A stretch of 64,000 nucleotides of DNA from an uncultured Roseburia sp. (GCA_900550935.1 URUD01000003.1:40887-104886), one strand, 5' to 3'. Numbered from the stretch's first letter, positions 50,715 through 60,368 are shown. Numbers and translations are program-made. The notes: generated from the sequence alone by a model not told the origin.

Positions 50715-52831
50715 TATTTCTTTCTCCTTACTGCCCAGATGATAATCCCTGCTGCAATGAGTAACAATGGAACCAAAATACTTGCTGCCAGTCCGCCTAA
50801 TAAAGCTGCGATGGAAGTTACCGTAATATTGCTCAGTGTGTACTCTTTTACCGGGATCGCTGCTGTTTCCTCTCCACCGCCTGCAAGCTCTGTAATGCAG
50901 TCTGTGAACAGTGAAACATTGCTGCCTGAAACCACCTGATCAGCAGAATCGGTAAACATCTCATAGGAACCAGTCACAACGATCTGCGATGTTTTTTCAT
51001 CCACAGTCTTTTCTGCTGCAAGCGCGATCGTAAACGGTCCTGCGATATCACCATCTTCCATCTGGGATGTTTTGGCATTTGCCGCGTCCACCTTGGAAAC
51101 TGCCTGCTCCGTCGTTGTCAGCAGTTCTGTGTAAGAGATACTCTCATCGGAAGTATCGTAAGTAAATCCCTCACTGTACGGAGCAAAAATATATTTTCCG
51201 CTGACCGATGAGGTATAACTGCCGCTGCCTACCTTCGGAAGCAGATAATACGGAACTCCATTGTAATAATAAGAAGCATCATTTTCCATGACGATACCGT
51301 CTACCCTGCTGATACCGTAAGCAGCCAGAATACGTTCAAAGTTTTCCAGTCCCTTGTGCTCATATCCGGTAATGATCAGGGCTTTTCCGCCACCTTCCAG
51401 ATAAGAGATCACCTTATTGGCATCATCCTCTGAGAAGTCTGTAGATGGTGCATTGATAATGATCGCAGCTGCATCGTCCGGCACTTTTTCCTCTTTGAGC
51501 AGAGTCAGTTCACTGACAGTCATATTTGCCTTGCCGACTGCCTCGGTAAAGCCACCACTCAGACTTGTCTCGCCATGTCCTGTGATCTCATAGAGAACCG
51601 GCAGCTCTGAAGATGCTTTTGTCACATACTGGATCGCACTTGTGATCTGTCCCTCTGCATCATATCCCTCCAGCGTGCTGCTGTACGAAGTATAATCGTA
51701 GGAATATTCATAAATATCTGAAGAATCGACAACTCTTGACCGCGCATCACTTACGACGATCAGGCTTCCTGAAGATGGCGCCGTGTCCGTATACTGCTGA
51801 TAAAAGACCGGGTTGGTCGCAGGATTGATGTATTCGACAGAAATATGTTTGGACAGATTCTCATAGCGGGTCAGTGTCTCTGCCAGTGTTGTATCCGCAT
51901 TCTTTTCCGACGCCAACACATAGATGGTCACATCATCCTGTAACGAATCGACATAGTCTTTCGTCGTATCGGTCAGGGAATACAGTTTTGTTGAAGTTGC
52001 ATCGATCGCTGTTACCTCAGTCGGCAGTTCACGCACAACCAGGTTTGCACCGACTGCCAGCACAAATGCCAGTACGATCGTTCCCACGGAAAATGCACTG
52101 AGGGAAATCTTTTTCTGGCTGAAACTGTAACGGCGTTTCTGTATGAGCTGACAGCATAAAAACTGACAGATTGCGATCACCGAAATAAAATAAACCACTC
52201 CGGTCAAATCCAGACAGCCATTCATAAAATTCTGCATTGGCGTATAAAGATCATACGCGCCTAAGATCTTGGTCAGCAGATTTCCATTGACAGAAATAAG
52301 ACTGGTAATACTGTTCATCATATATCCAAGGAACAGTGCAACAAAGGTAAGTACTGCTGCGATCACCTGGCTTTCTGTCACAACGGAAAGCAGCATACCG
52401 ACGGCAATGCAGGCACATCCATACAAATAAAATCCTAAAATTGCCACATAGCTCTCGCCCATCGGAACGGTTCCCCAGATAGATAAGATCAGTGGAGTAA
52501 CTGCAACCACGATCATTGCAACACTGAAAACACCTACCATGGCAAGATATTTTCCCATTACGACCTTGCCCAATGACACCGGTGCAGTCAAGATCATCTG
52601 GTCTGTCTTACTGTGACGTTCCTCTGCAAAACTGCGCATCGTAAGTACCGGTACCGCGATCAGCATAATAAATGAGATTGCAGATAACGGATACGAAATA
52701 TACGGATAACCGGATCTTAGATTGTACGCATAAAAATATAAGCCATACAATGCCAGGATTGCTGCAATAAACAGCCATCCAACAACCGTCCGGAAGTAAC
52801 TTTTTATCTCTCTTTTAAAAATTGCGATCAT
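50714..52831 (-). CDS. Fused GldF-GldG type ABC permease
   Basis: A 705-residue protein that joins two functions. Residues 1-240 form an ABC-2 permease with six helices (start MIAIFKREIKSYFRTVVGWL, typical of the GldF/NosY group). After a further helix (about 250-270) comes a GldG-like extracellular domain (VTIYVLASEKNADTTLAETL, YEITGHGE, AAIIINAPSTDFSEDDANKV), and a final helix plus RRKK anchor the C-terminus. In Bacteroidota GldF and GldG are separate. Overlaps the ATPase gene by 4 nt. Substrate unknown. Confidence 0.88.
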   Translation of the reverse strand: MIAIFKREIKSYFRTVVGWLFIAAILALYGLYFYAYNLRSGYPYISYPLSAISFIMLIAVPVLTMRSFAEERHSKTDQMILTAPVSLGKVVMGKYLAMVGVFSVAMIVVAVTPLILSIWGTVPMGESYVAILGFYLYGCACIAVGMLLSVVTESQVIAAVLTFVALFLGYMMNSITSLISVNGNLLTKILGAYDLYTPMQNFMNGCLDLTGVVYFISVIAICQFLCCQLIQKRRYSFSQKKISLSAFSVGTIVLAFVLAVGANLVVRELPTEVTAIDATSTKLYSLTDTTKDYVDSLQDDVTIYVLASEKNADTTLAETLTRYENLSKHISVEYINPATNPVFYQQYTDTAPSSGSLIVVSDARSRVVDSSDIYEYSYDYTSYSSTLEGYDAEGQITSAIQYVTKASSELPVLYEITGHGETSLSGGFTEAVGKANMTVSELTLLKEEKVPDDAAAIIINAPSTDFSEDDANKVISYLEGGGKALIITGYEHKGLENFERILAAYGISRVDGIVMENDASYYYNGVPYYLLPKVGSGSYTSSVSGKYIFAPYSEGFTYDTSDESISYTELLTTTEQAVSKVDAANAKTSQMEDGDIAGPFTIALAAEKTVDEKTSQIVVTGSYEMFTDSADQVVSGSNVSLFTDCITELAGGGEETAAIPVKEYTLSNITVTSIAALLGGLAASILVPLLLIAAGIIIWAVRRKK

Positions 52832-53775
52832 GCTTCTGCCCCTCCTTTTCCTGTCAGCTCCAAGAATACATCCTCTAAGGATTTTTCTGCCGCTTTCATT
52901 TCAAGAATTGGCATCTTCGCCTCTGCACATGCCAAAAAGACGCTTTCTCTGATATCTGCATCTTTCTTTGCTGTGATCCGCATCAGAGAAGTTCCTGCCT
53001 CTTTTTCCTCTAACAGTTCACAATGTTCTACTTCAGGTATGGAAGCAATCGCGTCCTCTGCCAGTGTCTTTTCGCCTTTTACGAGAAGTTCGATCTGCTG
53101 GCTTCCCGTCATACGCTCCAAAAGTTTTTCTGTTTTATCACTGGCGACCAGTTTCCCTTTGGAAATAATAAACACATGGTCACAGACTGCGGATATTTCC
53201 GTTAAAATATGGGAACTTAAAATGACCGTATGGTTCTCTCCCAGTTTTTTGATCAGGCTGCGGATCTCTATGATCTGCTTCGGGTCCAGTCCTACGGTCG
53301 GCTCATCTAAAATGATGATCTCAGGATAGCCCAAGATCGCCTGCGCCAGTCCGACTCTCTGCCGGTATCCTTTGGACAGGTTGCGGATCAGACGATGGGA
53401 GACATCCGAGATCCCGGTCATCTCCATGACTTCTTTGACCTGTGCGGCACGTTTTCCTTTTTCGATCTTTTTTAATTCTGCCGCAAAATCCAGATACTCC
53501 TTTACCGTCATATCAACATACAGCGGTGGCAGTTCCGGCAGGTAACCCACACATTTTTTTGCCTCTTCCGGCTGCATTAAAACGTCAAGTCCGTTTATTT
53601 TGACTTCGCCTCCCGTTGCCGCCAGATAGCCTGTCATAATATTCATTGTTGTTGATTTTCCGGCCCCATTCGGTCCTAAAAATCCGTAGATCTTTCCCGG
53701 CTCCATCTGTAAAGATAGATCATCTACCGCAGTATGCGTTCCATACCGTTTCACGAGATGTTTCAGCTCTATCAC
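52828..53775 (-). CDS. ABC transporter ATP-binding protein (GldA-like)
   Basis: A 315-residue ABC ATPase: Walker A GPNGAGKST, Q-loop YLPELPPLY, signature LSKGYRQRVGLAQA, Walker B IIILDEPTVGLDP and the H-loop SSHIL. A C-terminal extension of about 90 residues (SQQIELLVKGEKT onward) is typical of the DUF4162-like tail. GTG at 53775 is 7 nt from AGGAGG and is preferred over the ATG at 53799, which lies upstream of that site. First gene of a three-gene operon. Confidence 0.93.
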   Translation of the reverse strand: MIELKHLVKRYGTHTAVDDLSLQMEPGKIYGFLGPNGAGKSTTMNIMTGYLAATGGEVKINGLDVLMQPEEAKKCVGYLPELPPLYVDMTVKEYLDFAAELKKIEKGKRAAQVKEVMEMTGISDVSHRLIRNLSKGYRQRVGLAQAILGYPEIIILDEPTVGLDPKQIIEIRSLIKKLGENHTVILSSHILTEISAVCDHVFIISKGKLVASDKTEKLLERMTGSQQIELLVKGEKTLAEDAIASIPEVEHCELLEEKEAGTSLMRITAKKDADIRESVFLACAEAKMPILEMKAAEKSLEDVFLELTGKGGAEA

Positions 53776-53810
53776 AATTCTTCCTCCTTTTTTGCGCATT
53801 TACGCCTTCC

Positions 53811-53839
53811 TGTATAGATTAGACATAAAGTGTGTTCAA
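53811..53839 (-). promoter_or_regulatory. Sigma-A promoter of the ABC transporter operon
   Basis: TTGAAC, a 17-nt spacer and TATACA on the minus strand, 36 nt before the GTG start. Confidence 0.6.
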
Positions 53840-53869
53840 AAGTGGTTGATTCTGTGATAAAACTGTGTT

Positions 53870-54475
53870 CTAGTCCTGCCTTAATAGTTCTTCCAGTGAC
53901 TTTTTCGCCTCTTCATAACTGGTAAACACGATACCATGTATGCCTGCCTGTCTGGCTCCTTCGATGTTTTCCTCGCGATCATCCAAAAAGACACTTTCCT
54001 CCGCATTTAAGTTAAACATCTGGAGCAGGGTCTGATAGATCTTTTGATCTGGTTTGATACATTTCACACGATAGGAAAACAGCGCACCATCCATTTTCTG
54101 CTCAAACGAAAGAGCTTCCTTGGTCTTCTGATAAGTCCATGCCCCATAATTGGACAGGATATAAAGATGATATCCCTGTTCTTTTAACTCTGCGATCCAG
54201 TCCTCTACATAGGAAAAAGGACGAACCGCCAGATCTAAGTTTTCCCAGAATTTCCGGATCTCCGTCTCATATTCCGGTGACTTGCCAATAAAAGCAGCGA
54301 GGATCTCTTCGTTGCTCCATACCCCGCGGTCCGTTTCATCCCATTCTTTACTGTTTACCGTTGCCGCCATCACTGCCGCGATCGTCTCTTCTGACATTCC
54401 AAGCTCTCTCATGGCACGTTCCGGTTCCCATTCCACCAATACTTTTCCCACATCAAAAATTATATTTTTTATCAT
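53870..54475 (-). CDS. HAD family phosphatase (YihX-like)
   Basis: A 201-residue HAD-like hydrolase. It starts MIKNIIFDVGKVLVEWEPE (motif I in the FDxGxVL form of the YihX/epoxide-hydrolase N-domain group), has motif II LYILSNYG, Lys in CIKPDQKIY, and motif IV VFLDDREENIEGA. The substrate is probably a sugar phosphate or nucleotide but cannot be fixed. ATG at 54475 or 54478 (adjacent ATGs after AAAGGA). Confidence 0.87.
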   Translation of the reverse strand: MIKNIIFDVGKVLVEWEPERAMRELGMSEETIAAVMAATVNSKEWDETDRGVWSNEEILAAFIGKSPEYETEIRKFWENLDLAVRPFSYVEDWIAELKEQGYHLYILSNYGAWTYQKTKEALSFEQKMDGALFSYRVKCIKPDQKIYQTLLQMFNLNAEESVFLDDREENIEGARQAGIHGIVFTSYEEAKKSLEELLRQD

Positions 54476-54500
54476 CATTTTTCCTTTCCCAAAAGAACAA

Positions 54501-54532
54501 GACACCGGCAGAACTTTTGTCCCGCCGGCGTC
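54501..54532 (-). terminator. Rho-independent terminator of purA
   Basis: Stem GACGCCGGC/GCCGGTGTC followed by TTGTTCTTTT on the minus strand, 19 nt after the purA stop. Confidence 0.75.
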
Positions 54533-54550
54533 TGAATACATTTATTTTTC

Positions 54551-55831
54551 TTATTTGTTGCGATAGATAATGTCATCTCTTCCCGGTCCATTAGAAACCA
54601 TGGTGATCGGATAACCGATCTGCTCTTCGATGAACTCTACATATTTTCTGCAGTTTTCCGGTAAATCTTCGTATTTCTTGATGCCACGGATATCACATTT
54701 CCATCCTGGAAGATTTTTAAGTACCGGTTTTGCTTTCTCCAGTTTTGCAGTGGTCGGGAAATCGGTTGTAACCTCTCCATCAATCTCATAACCAACACAT
54801 ACCGGGATCTCATCCAGATATCCCAATACATCAAGTACGGTAAATGCAACATCAGTTGTACCCTGAAGACGGCATCCGTATTTACTTGCAACACAGTCAA
54901 ACCATCCCATACGTCTTGGACGTCCCGTGGTTGCACCGAACTCACCGCCATCACCGCCTCTTCTGCGGAGTTCATCTGCCTCATCACCGAAGATCTCGCT
55001 GACAAAAGCACCTGCTCCTACTGCGGAAGAATATGCCTTACATACGGTAATGATCTGTTTGATCTCATATGGTGGCAGTCCTGCTCCGATCGCACCGTAA
55101 GCTGCAAGGGTTGAGGAAGATGTTACCATCGGATAAATTCCATGATCCGGGTCTTTTAATGTTCCAAGCTGTCCCTCTAACAGGATGGTCTTTCCTTCTT
55201 TGATCGCTTTGTCTAAGAAAGAAGATACGTCACATACATATGGTGCAACCATATCACGATACTGATGTAATGTCTCTAACAGCTCTTTGGTATCGATCAG
55301 TGGTTTATGATATAAATGCTCTAACAGCACGTTCTTTGTCTCTGCAACGCGGACTACTTTTTCTTTTAACAGTTCCTCGTCGAATAATTCGCTTACCTGG
55401 AAACCGATCTTTGCATATTTATCTGAATAAAATGGTGCAATACCTGATTTGGTAGAACCAAATGATTTGCCGCCCAGACGTTCCTCTTCATACTGATCGA
55501 ACAGAATGTGATATGGCATCACGATCTGTGCACGGTCTGAAATCAAAATCTTAGGCATTGGTACATCACGGTCTACGATAGACTGGATTTCTTTCATTAA
55601 TACCGGGATATTTAATGCAACACCATTTCCGATCACGCTGGTTGTATGTCCATAAAACACACCGGATGGTAATGTGTGAAGTGCAAATTTACCGTAATCA
55701 TTTACGATCGTGTGACCTGCATTTGCGCCACCCTGAAAACGTACGATAATGTCTGCCTCTTTTGCAAGCATATCTGTGATCTTGCCTTTTCCTTCGTCTC
55801 CCCAGTTTGCTCCAACGACTGCTTTAACCAT
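54551..55831 (-). CDS. purA: Adenylosuccinate synthetase
   Basis: Makes adenylosuccinate from IMP, Asp and GTP in AMP synthesis. The 426-residue product has the P-loop GANWGDEGKGK, the catalytic His in GGANAGHTIV, and GTP-binding ENLPGWK-type and VGAGAFVSE blocks, with GEFGATTGRPRRMGWFD. ATG at 55831 has GAGGG upstream; the frame is open to 55882 but that part is not conserved in the family. Confidence 0.97.
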   Translation of the reverse strand: MVKAVVGANWGDEGKGKITDMLAKEADIIVRFQGGANAGHTIVNDYGKFALHTLPSGVFYGHTTSVIGNGVALNIPVLMKEIQSIVDRDVPMPKILISDRAQIVMPYHILFDQYEEERLGGKSFGSTKSGIAPFYSDKYAKIGFQVSELFDEELLKEKVVRVAETKNVLLEHLYHKPLIDTKELLETLHQYRDMVAPYVCDVSSFLDKAIKEGKTILLEGQLGTLKDPDHGIYPMVTSSSTLAAYGAIGAGLPPYEIKQIITVCKAYSSAVGAGAFVSEIFGDEADELRRRGGDGGEFGATTGRPRRMGWFDCVASKYGCRLQGTTDVAFTVLDVLGYLDEIPVCVGYEIDGEVTTDFPTTAKLEKAKPVLKNLPGWKCDIRGIKKYEDLPENCRKYVEFIEEQIGYPITMVSNGPGRDDIIYRNK

Positions 55832-55941
55832 TTTTTCCCTCATTTCTGCACACGTTCCTTGTATTGCCGGGATGTGTACCAAGTGTGCACAAATACAGAT
55901 CCCTCACATCGTAAAGCATATCTTACCATCTTTACTTTCTG

Positions 55942-55970
55942 ATTATACACAAAGATAACGCATAAGTAAA
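55942..55970 (-). promoter_or_regulatory. Sigma-A promoter of purA
   Basis: TTTACT, a 17-nt spacer and TATAAT on the minus strand, about 110 nt before the purA start. I saw no purine riboswitch in the leader. Confidence 0.65.
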
Positions 55971-56003
55971 ATTAATATTTTTTATGTGTGGCATAATCCA
56001 TAA

Positions 56004-56906
56004 TTATACAGTTTCTACTACTTCACAGACCAGGCTGTCTAAGAGCTTTGCCGCGGCTGCGGAAAGCGGCACCCTGTCATCTGCCACAATGCAGAACTGG
56101 CGTTTCGGGATCTCCCTGTCAAACTGCAGCGCGAATAACGTTCCATTTTTCATCTGTTCTGCGGCAAATTCTGAAACAACACTTGCGATCCCCAGATTGC
56201 GGATTGCAAACTGGATCAGCATATCGCTCGTCGCAAGTTCAAATTCCGGCTTTAATGCCACCCCTTCGGTTGCTAAAAATTCTTCCACATAACGTCTCGT
56301 GGAAGTAGCTCCCTCCAGGCACATGACCGGATACTGTTCTAATTTGCGGTAGGAAAGCCGCTTTCCTTTCAGATGCTCAAATTTTTTCCCTGCAACAAAG
56401 ATATCACTGATCTCTTTGACCGCCGTCACCTTTAAATGCGGATGCGGCTCAATTGGTGTGCTGACAATTCCAAAATCAATTTTTCCATCCGCGAGATGTT
56501 TTAACGTCTCCGGTGTCGGGGCATTCGTTACCGTCACCCGTATTTTCGGATATTTTTCATGGAACTGCTCTAAATAGGGAAGCAGATAAAACTGCAGGGT
56601 CATATCACTTGCCCCGATACAAATTTCTCCCTTTTCCAGATTTAACATCTCAAGCAGTTTTTTTTCACCGGAAAGGATCGTCTCGTATCCCCTTTGCACA
56701 TAAGAAAAGAGCATCTCCCCCTCTTTGGTCATCCGCACCCCTTTGGGTGTGCGCACAAACAACGTGCAGGAGAGATCTGCTTCCAGATGTTTGACTGCCT
56801 GACTGACCGCAGGCTGTGAAATGGAAAGCTTTTCCGCCGCGATCGTAATACTCTTATAGCTTGCTACATAATAAAAGATCTTATAATATTCCAGATTAAT
56901 ATCCAT
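56004..56906 (-). CDS. LysR family transcriptional regulator
   Basis: A 300-residue regulator with an N-terminal winged helix-turn-helix (ITIAAEKLSISQPAVSQAVKHLEADL, about 17-45) and a periplasmic-binding-protein-like effector domain (from KGEICIGASDMTLQFYLLP). ATG at 56906 has GGAG 6 nt upstream. It is divergent to a MATE transporter gene, which is therefore its most likely target. The inducer is unknown. Confidence 0.92.
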   Translation of the reverse strand: MDINLEYYKIFYYVASYKSITIAAEKLSISQPAVSQAVKHLEADLSCTLFVRTPKGVRMTKEGEMLFSYVQRGYETILSGEKKLLEMLNLEKGEICIGASDMTLQFYLLPYLEQFHEKYPKIRVTVTNAPTPETLKHLADGKIDFGIVSTPIEPHPHLKVTAVKEISDIFVAGKKFEHLKGKRLSYRKLEQYPVMCLEGATSTRRYVEEFLATEGVALKPEFELATSDMLIQFAIRNLGIASVVSEFAAEQMKNGTLFALQFDREIPKRQFCIVADDRVPLSAAAAKLLDSLVCEVVETV

Positions 56907-56952
56907 CTTCTGCTCCATTCAAAAAAAGACAGGTTTTGATCAAAAAAAGACA

Positions 56953-56981
56953 TTGTTTTTTTCGCAACCATCCCGTATACT
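56953..56981 (+). promoter_or_regulatory. Probable promoter of the MATE gene
   Basis: TTGTTT, a 17-nt spacer and TATACT, about 50 nt before the start codon. A palindrome TTTTGATCAAAA just upstream (56934-56945) is a candidate site for the divergent regulator. Confidence 0.5.
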
Positions 56982-57032
56982 ATGCCTTACACAATTACCT
57001 ATCATACCAAAAAAAGAAAGGAGAATCAATCT

Positions 57033-58364
57033 ATGACAAAAGATATGACGACAGGTAATCCTTTGAAAATTATCCTGCTGTTTTCCATTCCGGTTCTATT
57101 AGGGAATCTTTTCCAGCAGTTTTACAATATGGTAGATACCATTATCGTGGGCAGGTATCTCGGAGAAGAAGCACTCGCTGCAGTCGGTTCCACCGGCTGT
57201 CTGATGTTTCTCGTGCTCGGTTTTGCCAACGGGATCGCACAGGGGTTTGGTGTCATGGTGTCCCAGGCATTTGGTGCCAAGGACTTCCGTCTGCTCAAAC
57301 ACTATGTTGCACTCTCTTTCATGCTCACCGTTGTTGTCTCTGCCATTTTGACCATCCCGACCGTTGCAGCTTCCAGACTGCTGCTCTCCTGGATGAACAC
57401 ACCGGACAATATCCTGTCCCTGGCTGATGCGTATATTAAAGTAATCTTTGCAGGTATCATCCTCACCATGTCCTACAATGTACTGTCCGGTATCATAAGG
57501 GGCATCGGCGACAGCAAGACTCCACTTTATTTTCTGATCCTGTCCTCTGTCTTAAATATTATTTTAGACATTGTACTTATCGTGATCATCCCGCTCGGCA
57601 CAGCCGGAGCTGCTTACGCAACCATTATCGCACAGGGTGTTTCCGCTGTCCTCTGCTTTTTCTATATGTTTCGGAAATTCGAAATATTAAGAACCTCACG
57701 TGAGGACTACTATTTCGATGCACGCGGTGTCAAAAACATGCTGACACTCGGCATCCCAATGGCACTCAATTACTCCATCACCGCTGTTGGCACCATGATC
57801 TTGCAGAGTGCAGTCAATGTATTTGGTTCCAGTGTGGTTGCCGCTTTTACTGCTGCCTCAAAGGTAAATAACATTGCCACACAGACCATGCCAACCCTCG
57901 GAACTGCAATGGCAACTTACTGCGGACAGAACCTCGGTGCCGGCAAATACGACCGCATCTTCAAGGGAATGAAGCAGGGCTTCTTCTTATGTATTGCGGC
58001 ATCCCTGATCGCAGCTTTCCTCTGCATCTTCTGTGGCGAATTTATCGTAAGCTGGTTCGTAAGCAACCCATCTGCTGAAATCTTTACCTACGCAATGCAA
58101 TATTTAACGACCGTGAGCTGGTTCTTCCTGCCACTTGCCATGATCTTCCAGTACCGCAATGCCCTGCAGGGGTTAAACGAGGGACTGATCCCGATGTTAA
58201 GTGGTATCGTTGAGCTTGCCTGCCGTTTTGCAGTCATCGCATTTGTGCCAAAGGAAGCCGGGTTCCTCGGTGTCTGCTTTGCAGATCCTGCCGCATGGGT
58301 AGGTGCCGCCATACCACTCTTTGTCACTTACCTGATCTGGAAGAAGAAAAAGAATGCGCACTAA
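57033..58364 (+). CDS. MATE family efflux transporter
   Basis: A 443-residue protein with twelve predicted transmembrane helices in two halves. N-terminal MTTGNPLKIILLFSIPVLLGNLFQQFYNMVDTIIVGRYLGEEALAAVG is the standard MATE opening, and the second half repeats it at ARGVKNMLTLGIPMALNYSITAVGTMILQSAVN. Likely an Na+ or H+ coupled exporter of cationic or organic compounds. ATG at 57033 has GGAG about 9 nt upstream. Own terminator downstream. Confidence 0.94.
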   Translation: MTKDMTTGNPLKIILLFSIPVLLGNLFQQFYNMVDTIIVGRYLGEEALAAVGSTGCLMFLVLGFANGIAQGFGVMVSQAFGAKDFRLLKHYVALSFMLTVVVSAILTIPTVAASRLLLSWMNTPDNILSLADAYIKVIFAGIILTMSYNVLSGIIRGIGDSKTPLYFLILSSVLNIILDIVLIVIIPLGTAGAAYATIIAQGVSAVLCFFYMFRKFEILRTSREDYYFDARGVKNMLTLGIPMALNYSITAVGTMILQSAVNVFGSSVVAAFTAASKVNNIATQTMPTLGTAMATYCGQNLGAGKYDRIFKGMKQGFFLCIAASLIAAFLCIFCGEFIVSWFVSNPSAEIFTYAMQYLTTVSWFFLPLAMIFQYRNALQGLNEGLIPMLSGIVELACRFAVIAFVPKEAGFLGVCFADPAAWVGAAIPLFVTYLIWKKKKNAH

Positions 58365-58391
58365 AATTTTTAGTGCGCACCTTCTTTTTTT
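58355..58391 (+). terminator. Rho-independent terminator of the MATE gene
   Basis: A 12-bp perfect stem TGCGCACTAAAA/TTTTAGTGCGCA, then a T-run at 58385-58391. It begins inside the last codons of the MATE gene and reaches the degV stop from the other side. Confidence 0.85.
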
Positions 58392-59265
58392 AGTTCTCTA
58401 ATTCTGGTAATTTTCTGGAGCATGCCACTGCTAATGCTCCCGGTCCAATGTGGCAGGAAATGCTGAGGGATAACGGATCCATCTGGATCTCCATTCCTGG
58501 GAATGCTTCCTGCACTTCTTTTTTGAAAGCCTCTGCTTCCTCTCTGTTGTGTGTATATGCCATCTCTAAGTACATATGCTCCCCATTCGGGTCATGGAAA
58601 CGGTTCGCAAAATCATTTTTCATCGCATCGATCATCAGATTTTTCGCCTGTTTCACGGTTCTTGCCTTGGCAAATGCGTCTAATTTTTCGCCCTGGATCT
58701 GTAATACCGGTTTTAATTTTAAAAGCGTACCAAGTGTGGCTGCTGCCGGTGTGATCCTGCCTCCCTTTTTCAGATAATATAGGGTATCTACCATAATATA
58801 AATGGAGGACTCAAATTTATCGCGCTCTAAGATCTCTTTGATCTCTGCCGCGCTCTTTCCCTGCTCTGCAAGTGCCATGGCATCTAACACAGACTGACGC
58901 TGGGTCACGGAAATCCTCTGATTGTTGACAACCTGAACTTTGTCTTCATAATCCTGTGCCAGCATCATCGCGGTCTCGCAAGAACCACTGAGCCCGGATG
59001 ACATCGGGATATGAACGATCTCATCATAGGTTTTTAAAAGTTCATCCCAGGTATCTGTTACATTTCCGACAAGCGGCATGGAAGTTGAAATATCCGCATC
59101 TTCGGAAAGCATCTGGTAAAATTCATCCTGTGTCAAATCAATATCTTCATATAAAGTCTTCTCTTTCACGAAAAATGGCATGGGTAAAATCGTGATTCCC
59201 AGTTCTTTTGCCTGTGCCTGCGTAATACCGCTATTGCTGTCCGATACGATTGCTATTTTACTCAT
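58390..59265 (-). CDS. DegV family fatty-acid-binding protein
   Basis: A 291-residue DegV protein. These bind a fatty acid and often hand it to fatty acid kinase. It shows IAIVSDSNSGIT at the start, the MPFFVKEKTLYED strand, HIPMSSGLSGSCETA and DTLYYLKKGGRI, all in family order, and ends with CHIGPGALAVACSRKL. It is 17 nt downstream of mgsA in the same operon. Confidence 0.93.
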   Translation of the reverse strand: MSKIAIVSDSNSGITQAQAKELGITILPMPFFVKEKTLYEDIDLTQDEFYQMLSEDADISTSMPLVGNVTDTWDELLKTYDEIVHIPMSSGLSGSCETAMMLAQDYEDKVQVVNNQRISVTQRQSVLDAMALAEQGKSAAEIKEILERDKFESSIYIMVDTLYYLKKGGRITPAAATLGTLLKLKPVLQIQGEKLDAFAKARTVKQAKNLMIDAMKNDFANRFHDPNGEHMYLEMAYTHNREEAEAFKKEVQEAFPGMEIQMDPLSLSISCHIGPGALAVACSRKLPELEN

Positions 59266-59282
59266 GTAATGTTTCTCCTTAC

Positions 59283-59753
59283 TTATAATGTCTCTGAACG
59301 TTCTTTGATGTTCTTTTTAAAGTTGATAACCTCATGCTCATATTCCTGGCTCATATAAGCAGATTTTATCATGAAGTCTGCCGATGCACGGTTATTGGCG
59401 ATCGGAATATCATATACCTGCGCGATCCGGAGCAGTGCCTTGACATCCGGATCATGTGGCTGTGCCGTCAATGGATCGGAAAAGAAGATCACAAAGTCAA
59501 CTTTTCCCTCAACGATCTTTGCGCCGATCTGCTGGTCTCCACCCAGAGGACCACTGTTATATCCCTTTACCGGGAGCCCGGTCTTATCTGTGATCATACG
59601 CGCTGTGGTTCCTGTCCCACACAGAAAGTGATTTTTTAAAATTTCTTTATTTTCTTCGCACCATGCGATCAGATCTGCCTTTTTATTATCATGGGCAATC
59701 AGTGCAATGTTTTTCTGTTTTCCTATGGTCAATGTAATATATTTTTCGTCCAT
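59283..59753 (-). CDS. mgsA: Methylglyoxal synthase
   Basis: Turns dihydroxyacetone phosphate into methylglyoxal plus phosphate. The 156-residue product has IALIAHDNKK, CGTGTTARMI, SGPLGGDQQIG, the catalytic Asp in FFSDPLTAQPHDPDV with its His, and IANNRASADFMI. ATG at 59753 has AAGGAG upstream. Operon with degV. Confidence 0.95.
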   Translation of the reverse strand: MDEKYITLTIGKQKNIALIAHDNKKADLIAWCEENKEILKNHFLCGTGTTARMITDKTGLPVKGYNSGPLGGDQQIGAKIVEGKVDFVIFFSDPLTAQPHDPDVKALLRIAQVYDIPIANNRASADFMIKSAYMSQEYEHEVINFKKNIKERSETL

Positions 59754-59805
59754 ACTCTTTCTCCTTATCTGTTCTCCTTCGTTTTGTGCGCCCATGCACT
59801 CTTTT

Positions 59806-59834
59806 ATTTTAACACTTACTCTCTGGAAGTACAA
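59806..59834 (-). promoter_or_regulatory. Sigma-A promoter of mgsA-degV
   Basis: TTGTAC, a 17-nt spacer and TAAAAT on the minus strand. The -35 lies in the last codons of the upstream NUDIX gene. Confidence 0.5.
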
Positions 59835-60327
59835 TCGTTCCGTCCAGGATTAATTTCAAAAATGTGGTATCCCGGATGATCCATGGATCTTTTTCGATCC
59901 TGCTATTTCTTTCACAGATTTCCTCAAGTGTCGCCCATTTTAATTCAAATCCCTTGGCGATCTCACTCTTCGTTAAATGAAGCGGTGCCTGTCCATCCTC
60001 CACCTCACAGGCATAAAACAGGGAATGACAGATATATTTCTTCTTAGGATCAAAGATATCCCTGCGCATCTCATCAATCCCACCAAGCTCTGTGATCTGT
60101 TCCGGGATAACGGAAAGCCCAGTCTCCTCAAGCACCTCACGGATCAGTGCCTGCGTATAGGATTCTCCCTGCTCGACGCCGCCGCCCGGTATCTTGTACT
60201 CTCCTTCTTTACTACACTGCATGGCAAACTTTCCATTCCGCCGGATGATCCCCCGCACTGTATATTTCTCATAGACAGAGACGGTATCTTCGTAATTTTT
60301 TGAATCAAATACTGCCACAATATTCAT
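59809..60327 (-). CDS. NUDIX hydrolase
   Basis: A 172-residue NUDIX protein with a fully canonical box GGVEQGESYTQALIREVLEETGL (about residues 48-71). The N-terminus (MNIVAVFDSKNYEDTVSVYEKYTVRGIIRRNGKFAM) and a C-terminal part with KWATLEEICERN fit small-molecule NUDIX enzymes; the substrate is unknown. ATG has GAGGAAA upstream. A perfect inverted repeat lies 42 nt upstream. Confidence 0.88.
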   Translation of the reverse strand: MNIVAVFDSKNYEDTVSVYEKYTVRGIIRRNGKFAMQCSKEGEYKIPGGGVEQGESYTQALIREVLEETGLSVIPEQITELGGIDEMRRDIFDPKKKYICHSLFYACEVEDGQAPLHLTKSEIAKGFELKWATLEEICERNSRIEKDPWIIRDTTFLKLILDGTIVLPESKC

Positions 60328-60368
60328 AAAGATTTCCTCGCTTTTGTTGGCTTATCCTTTTGTTCGTG

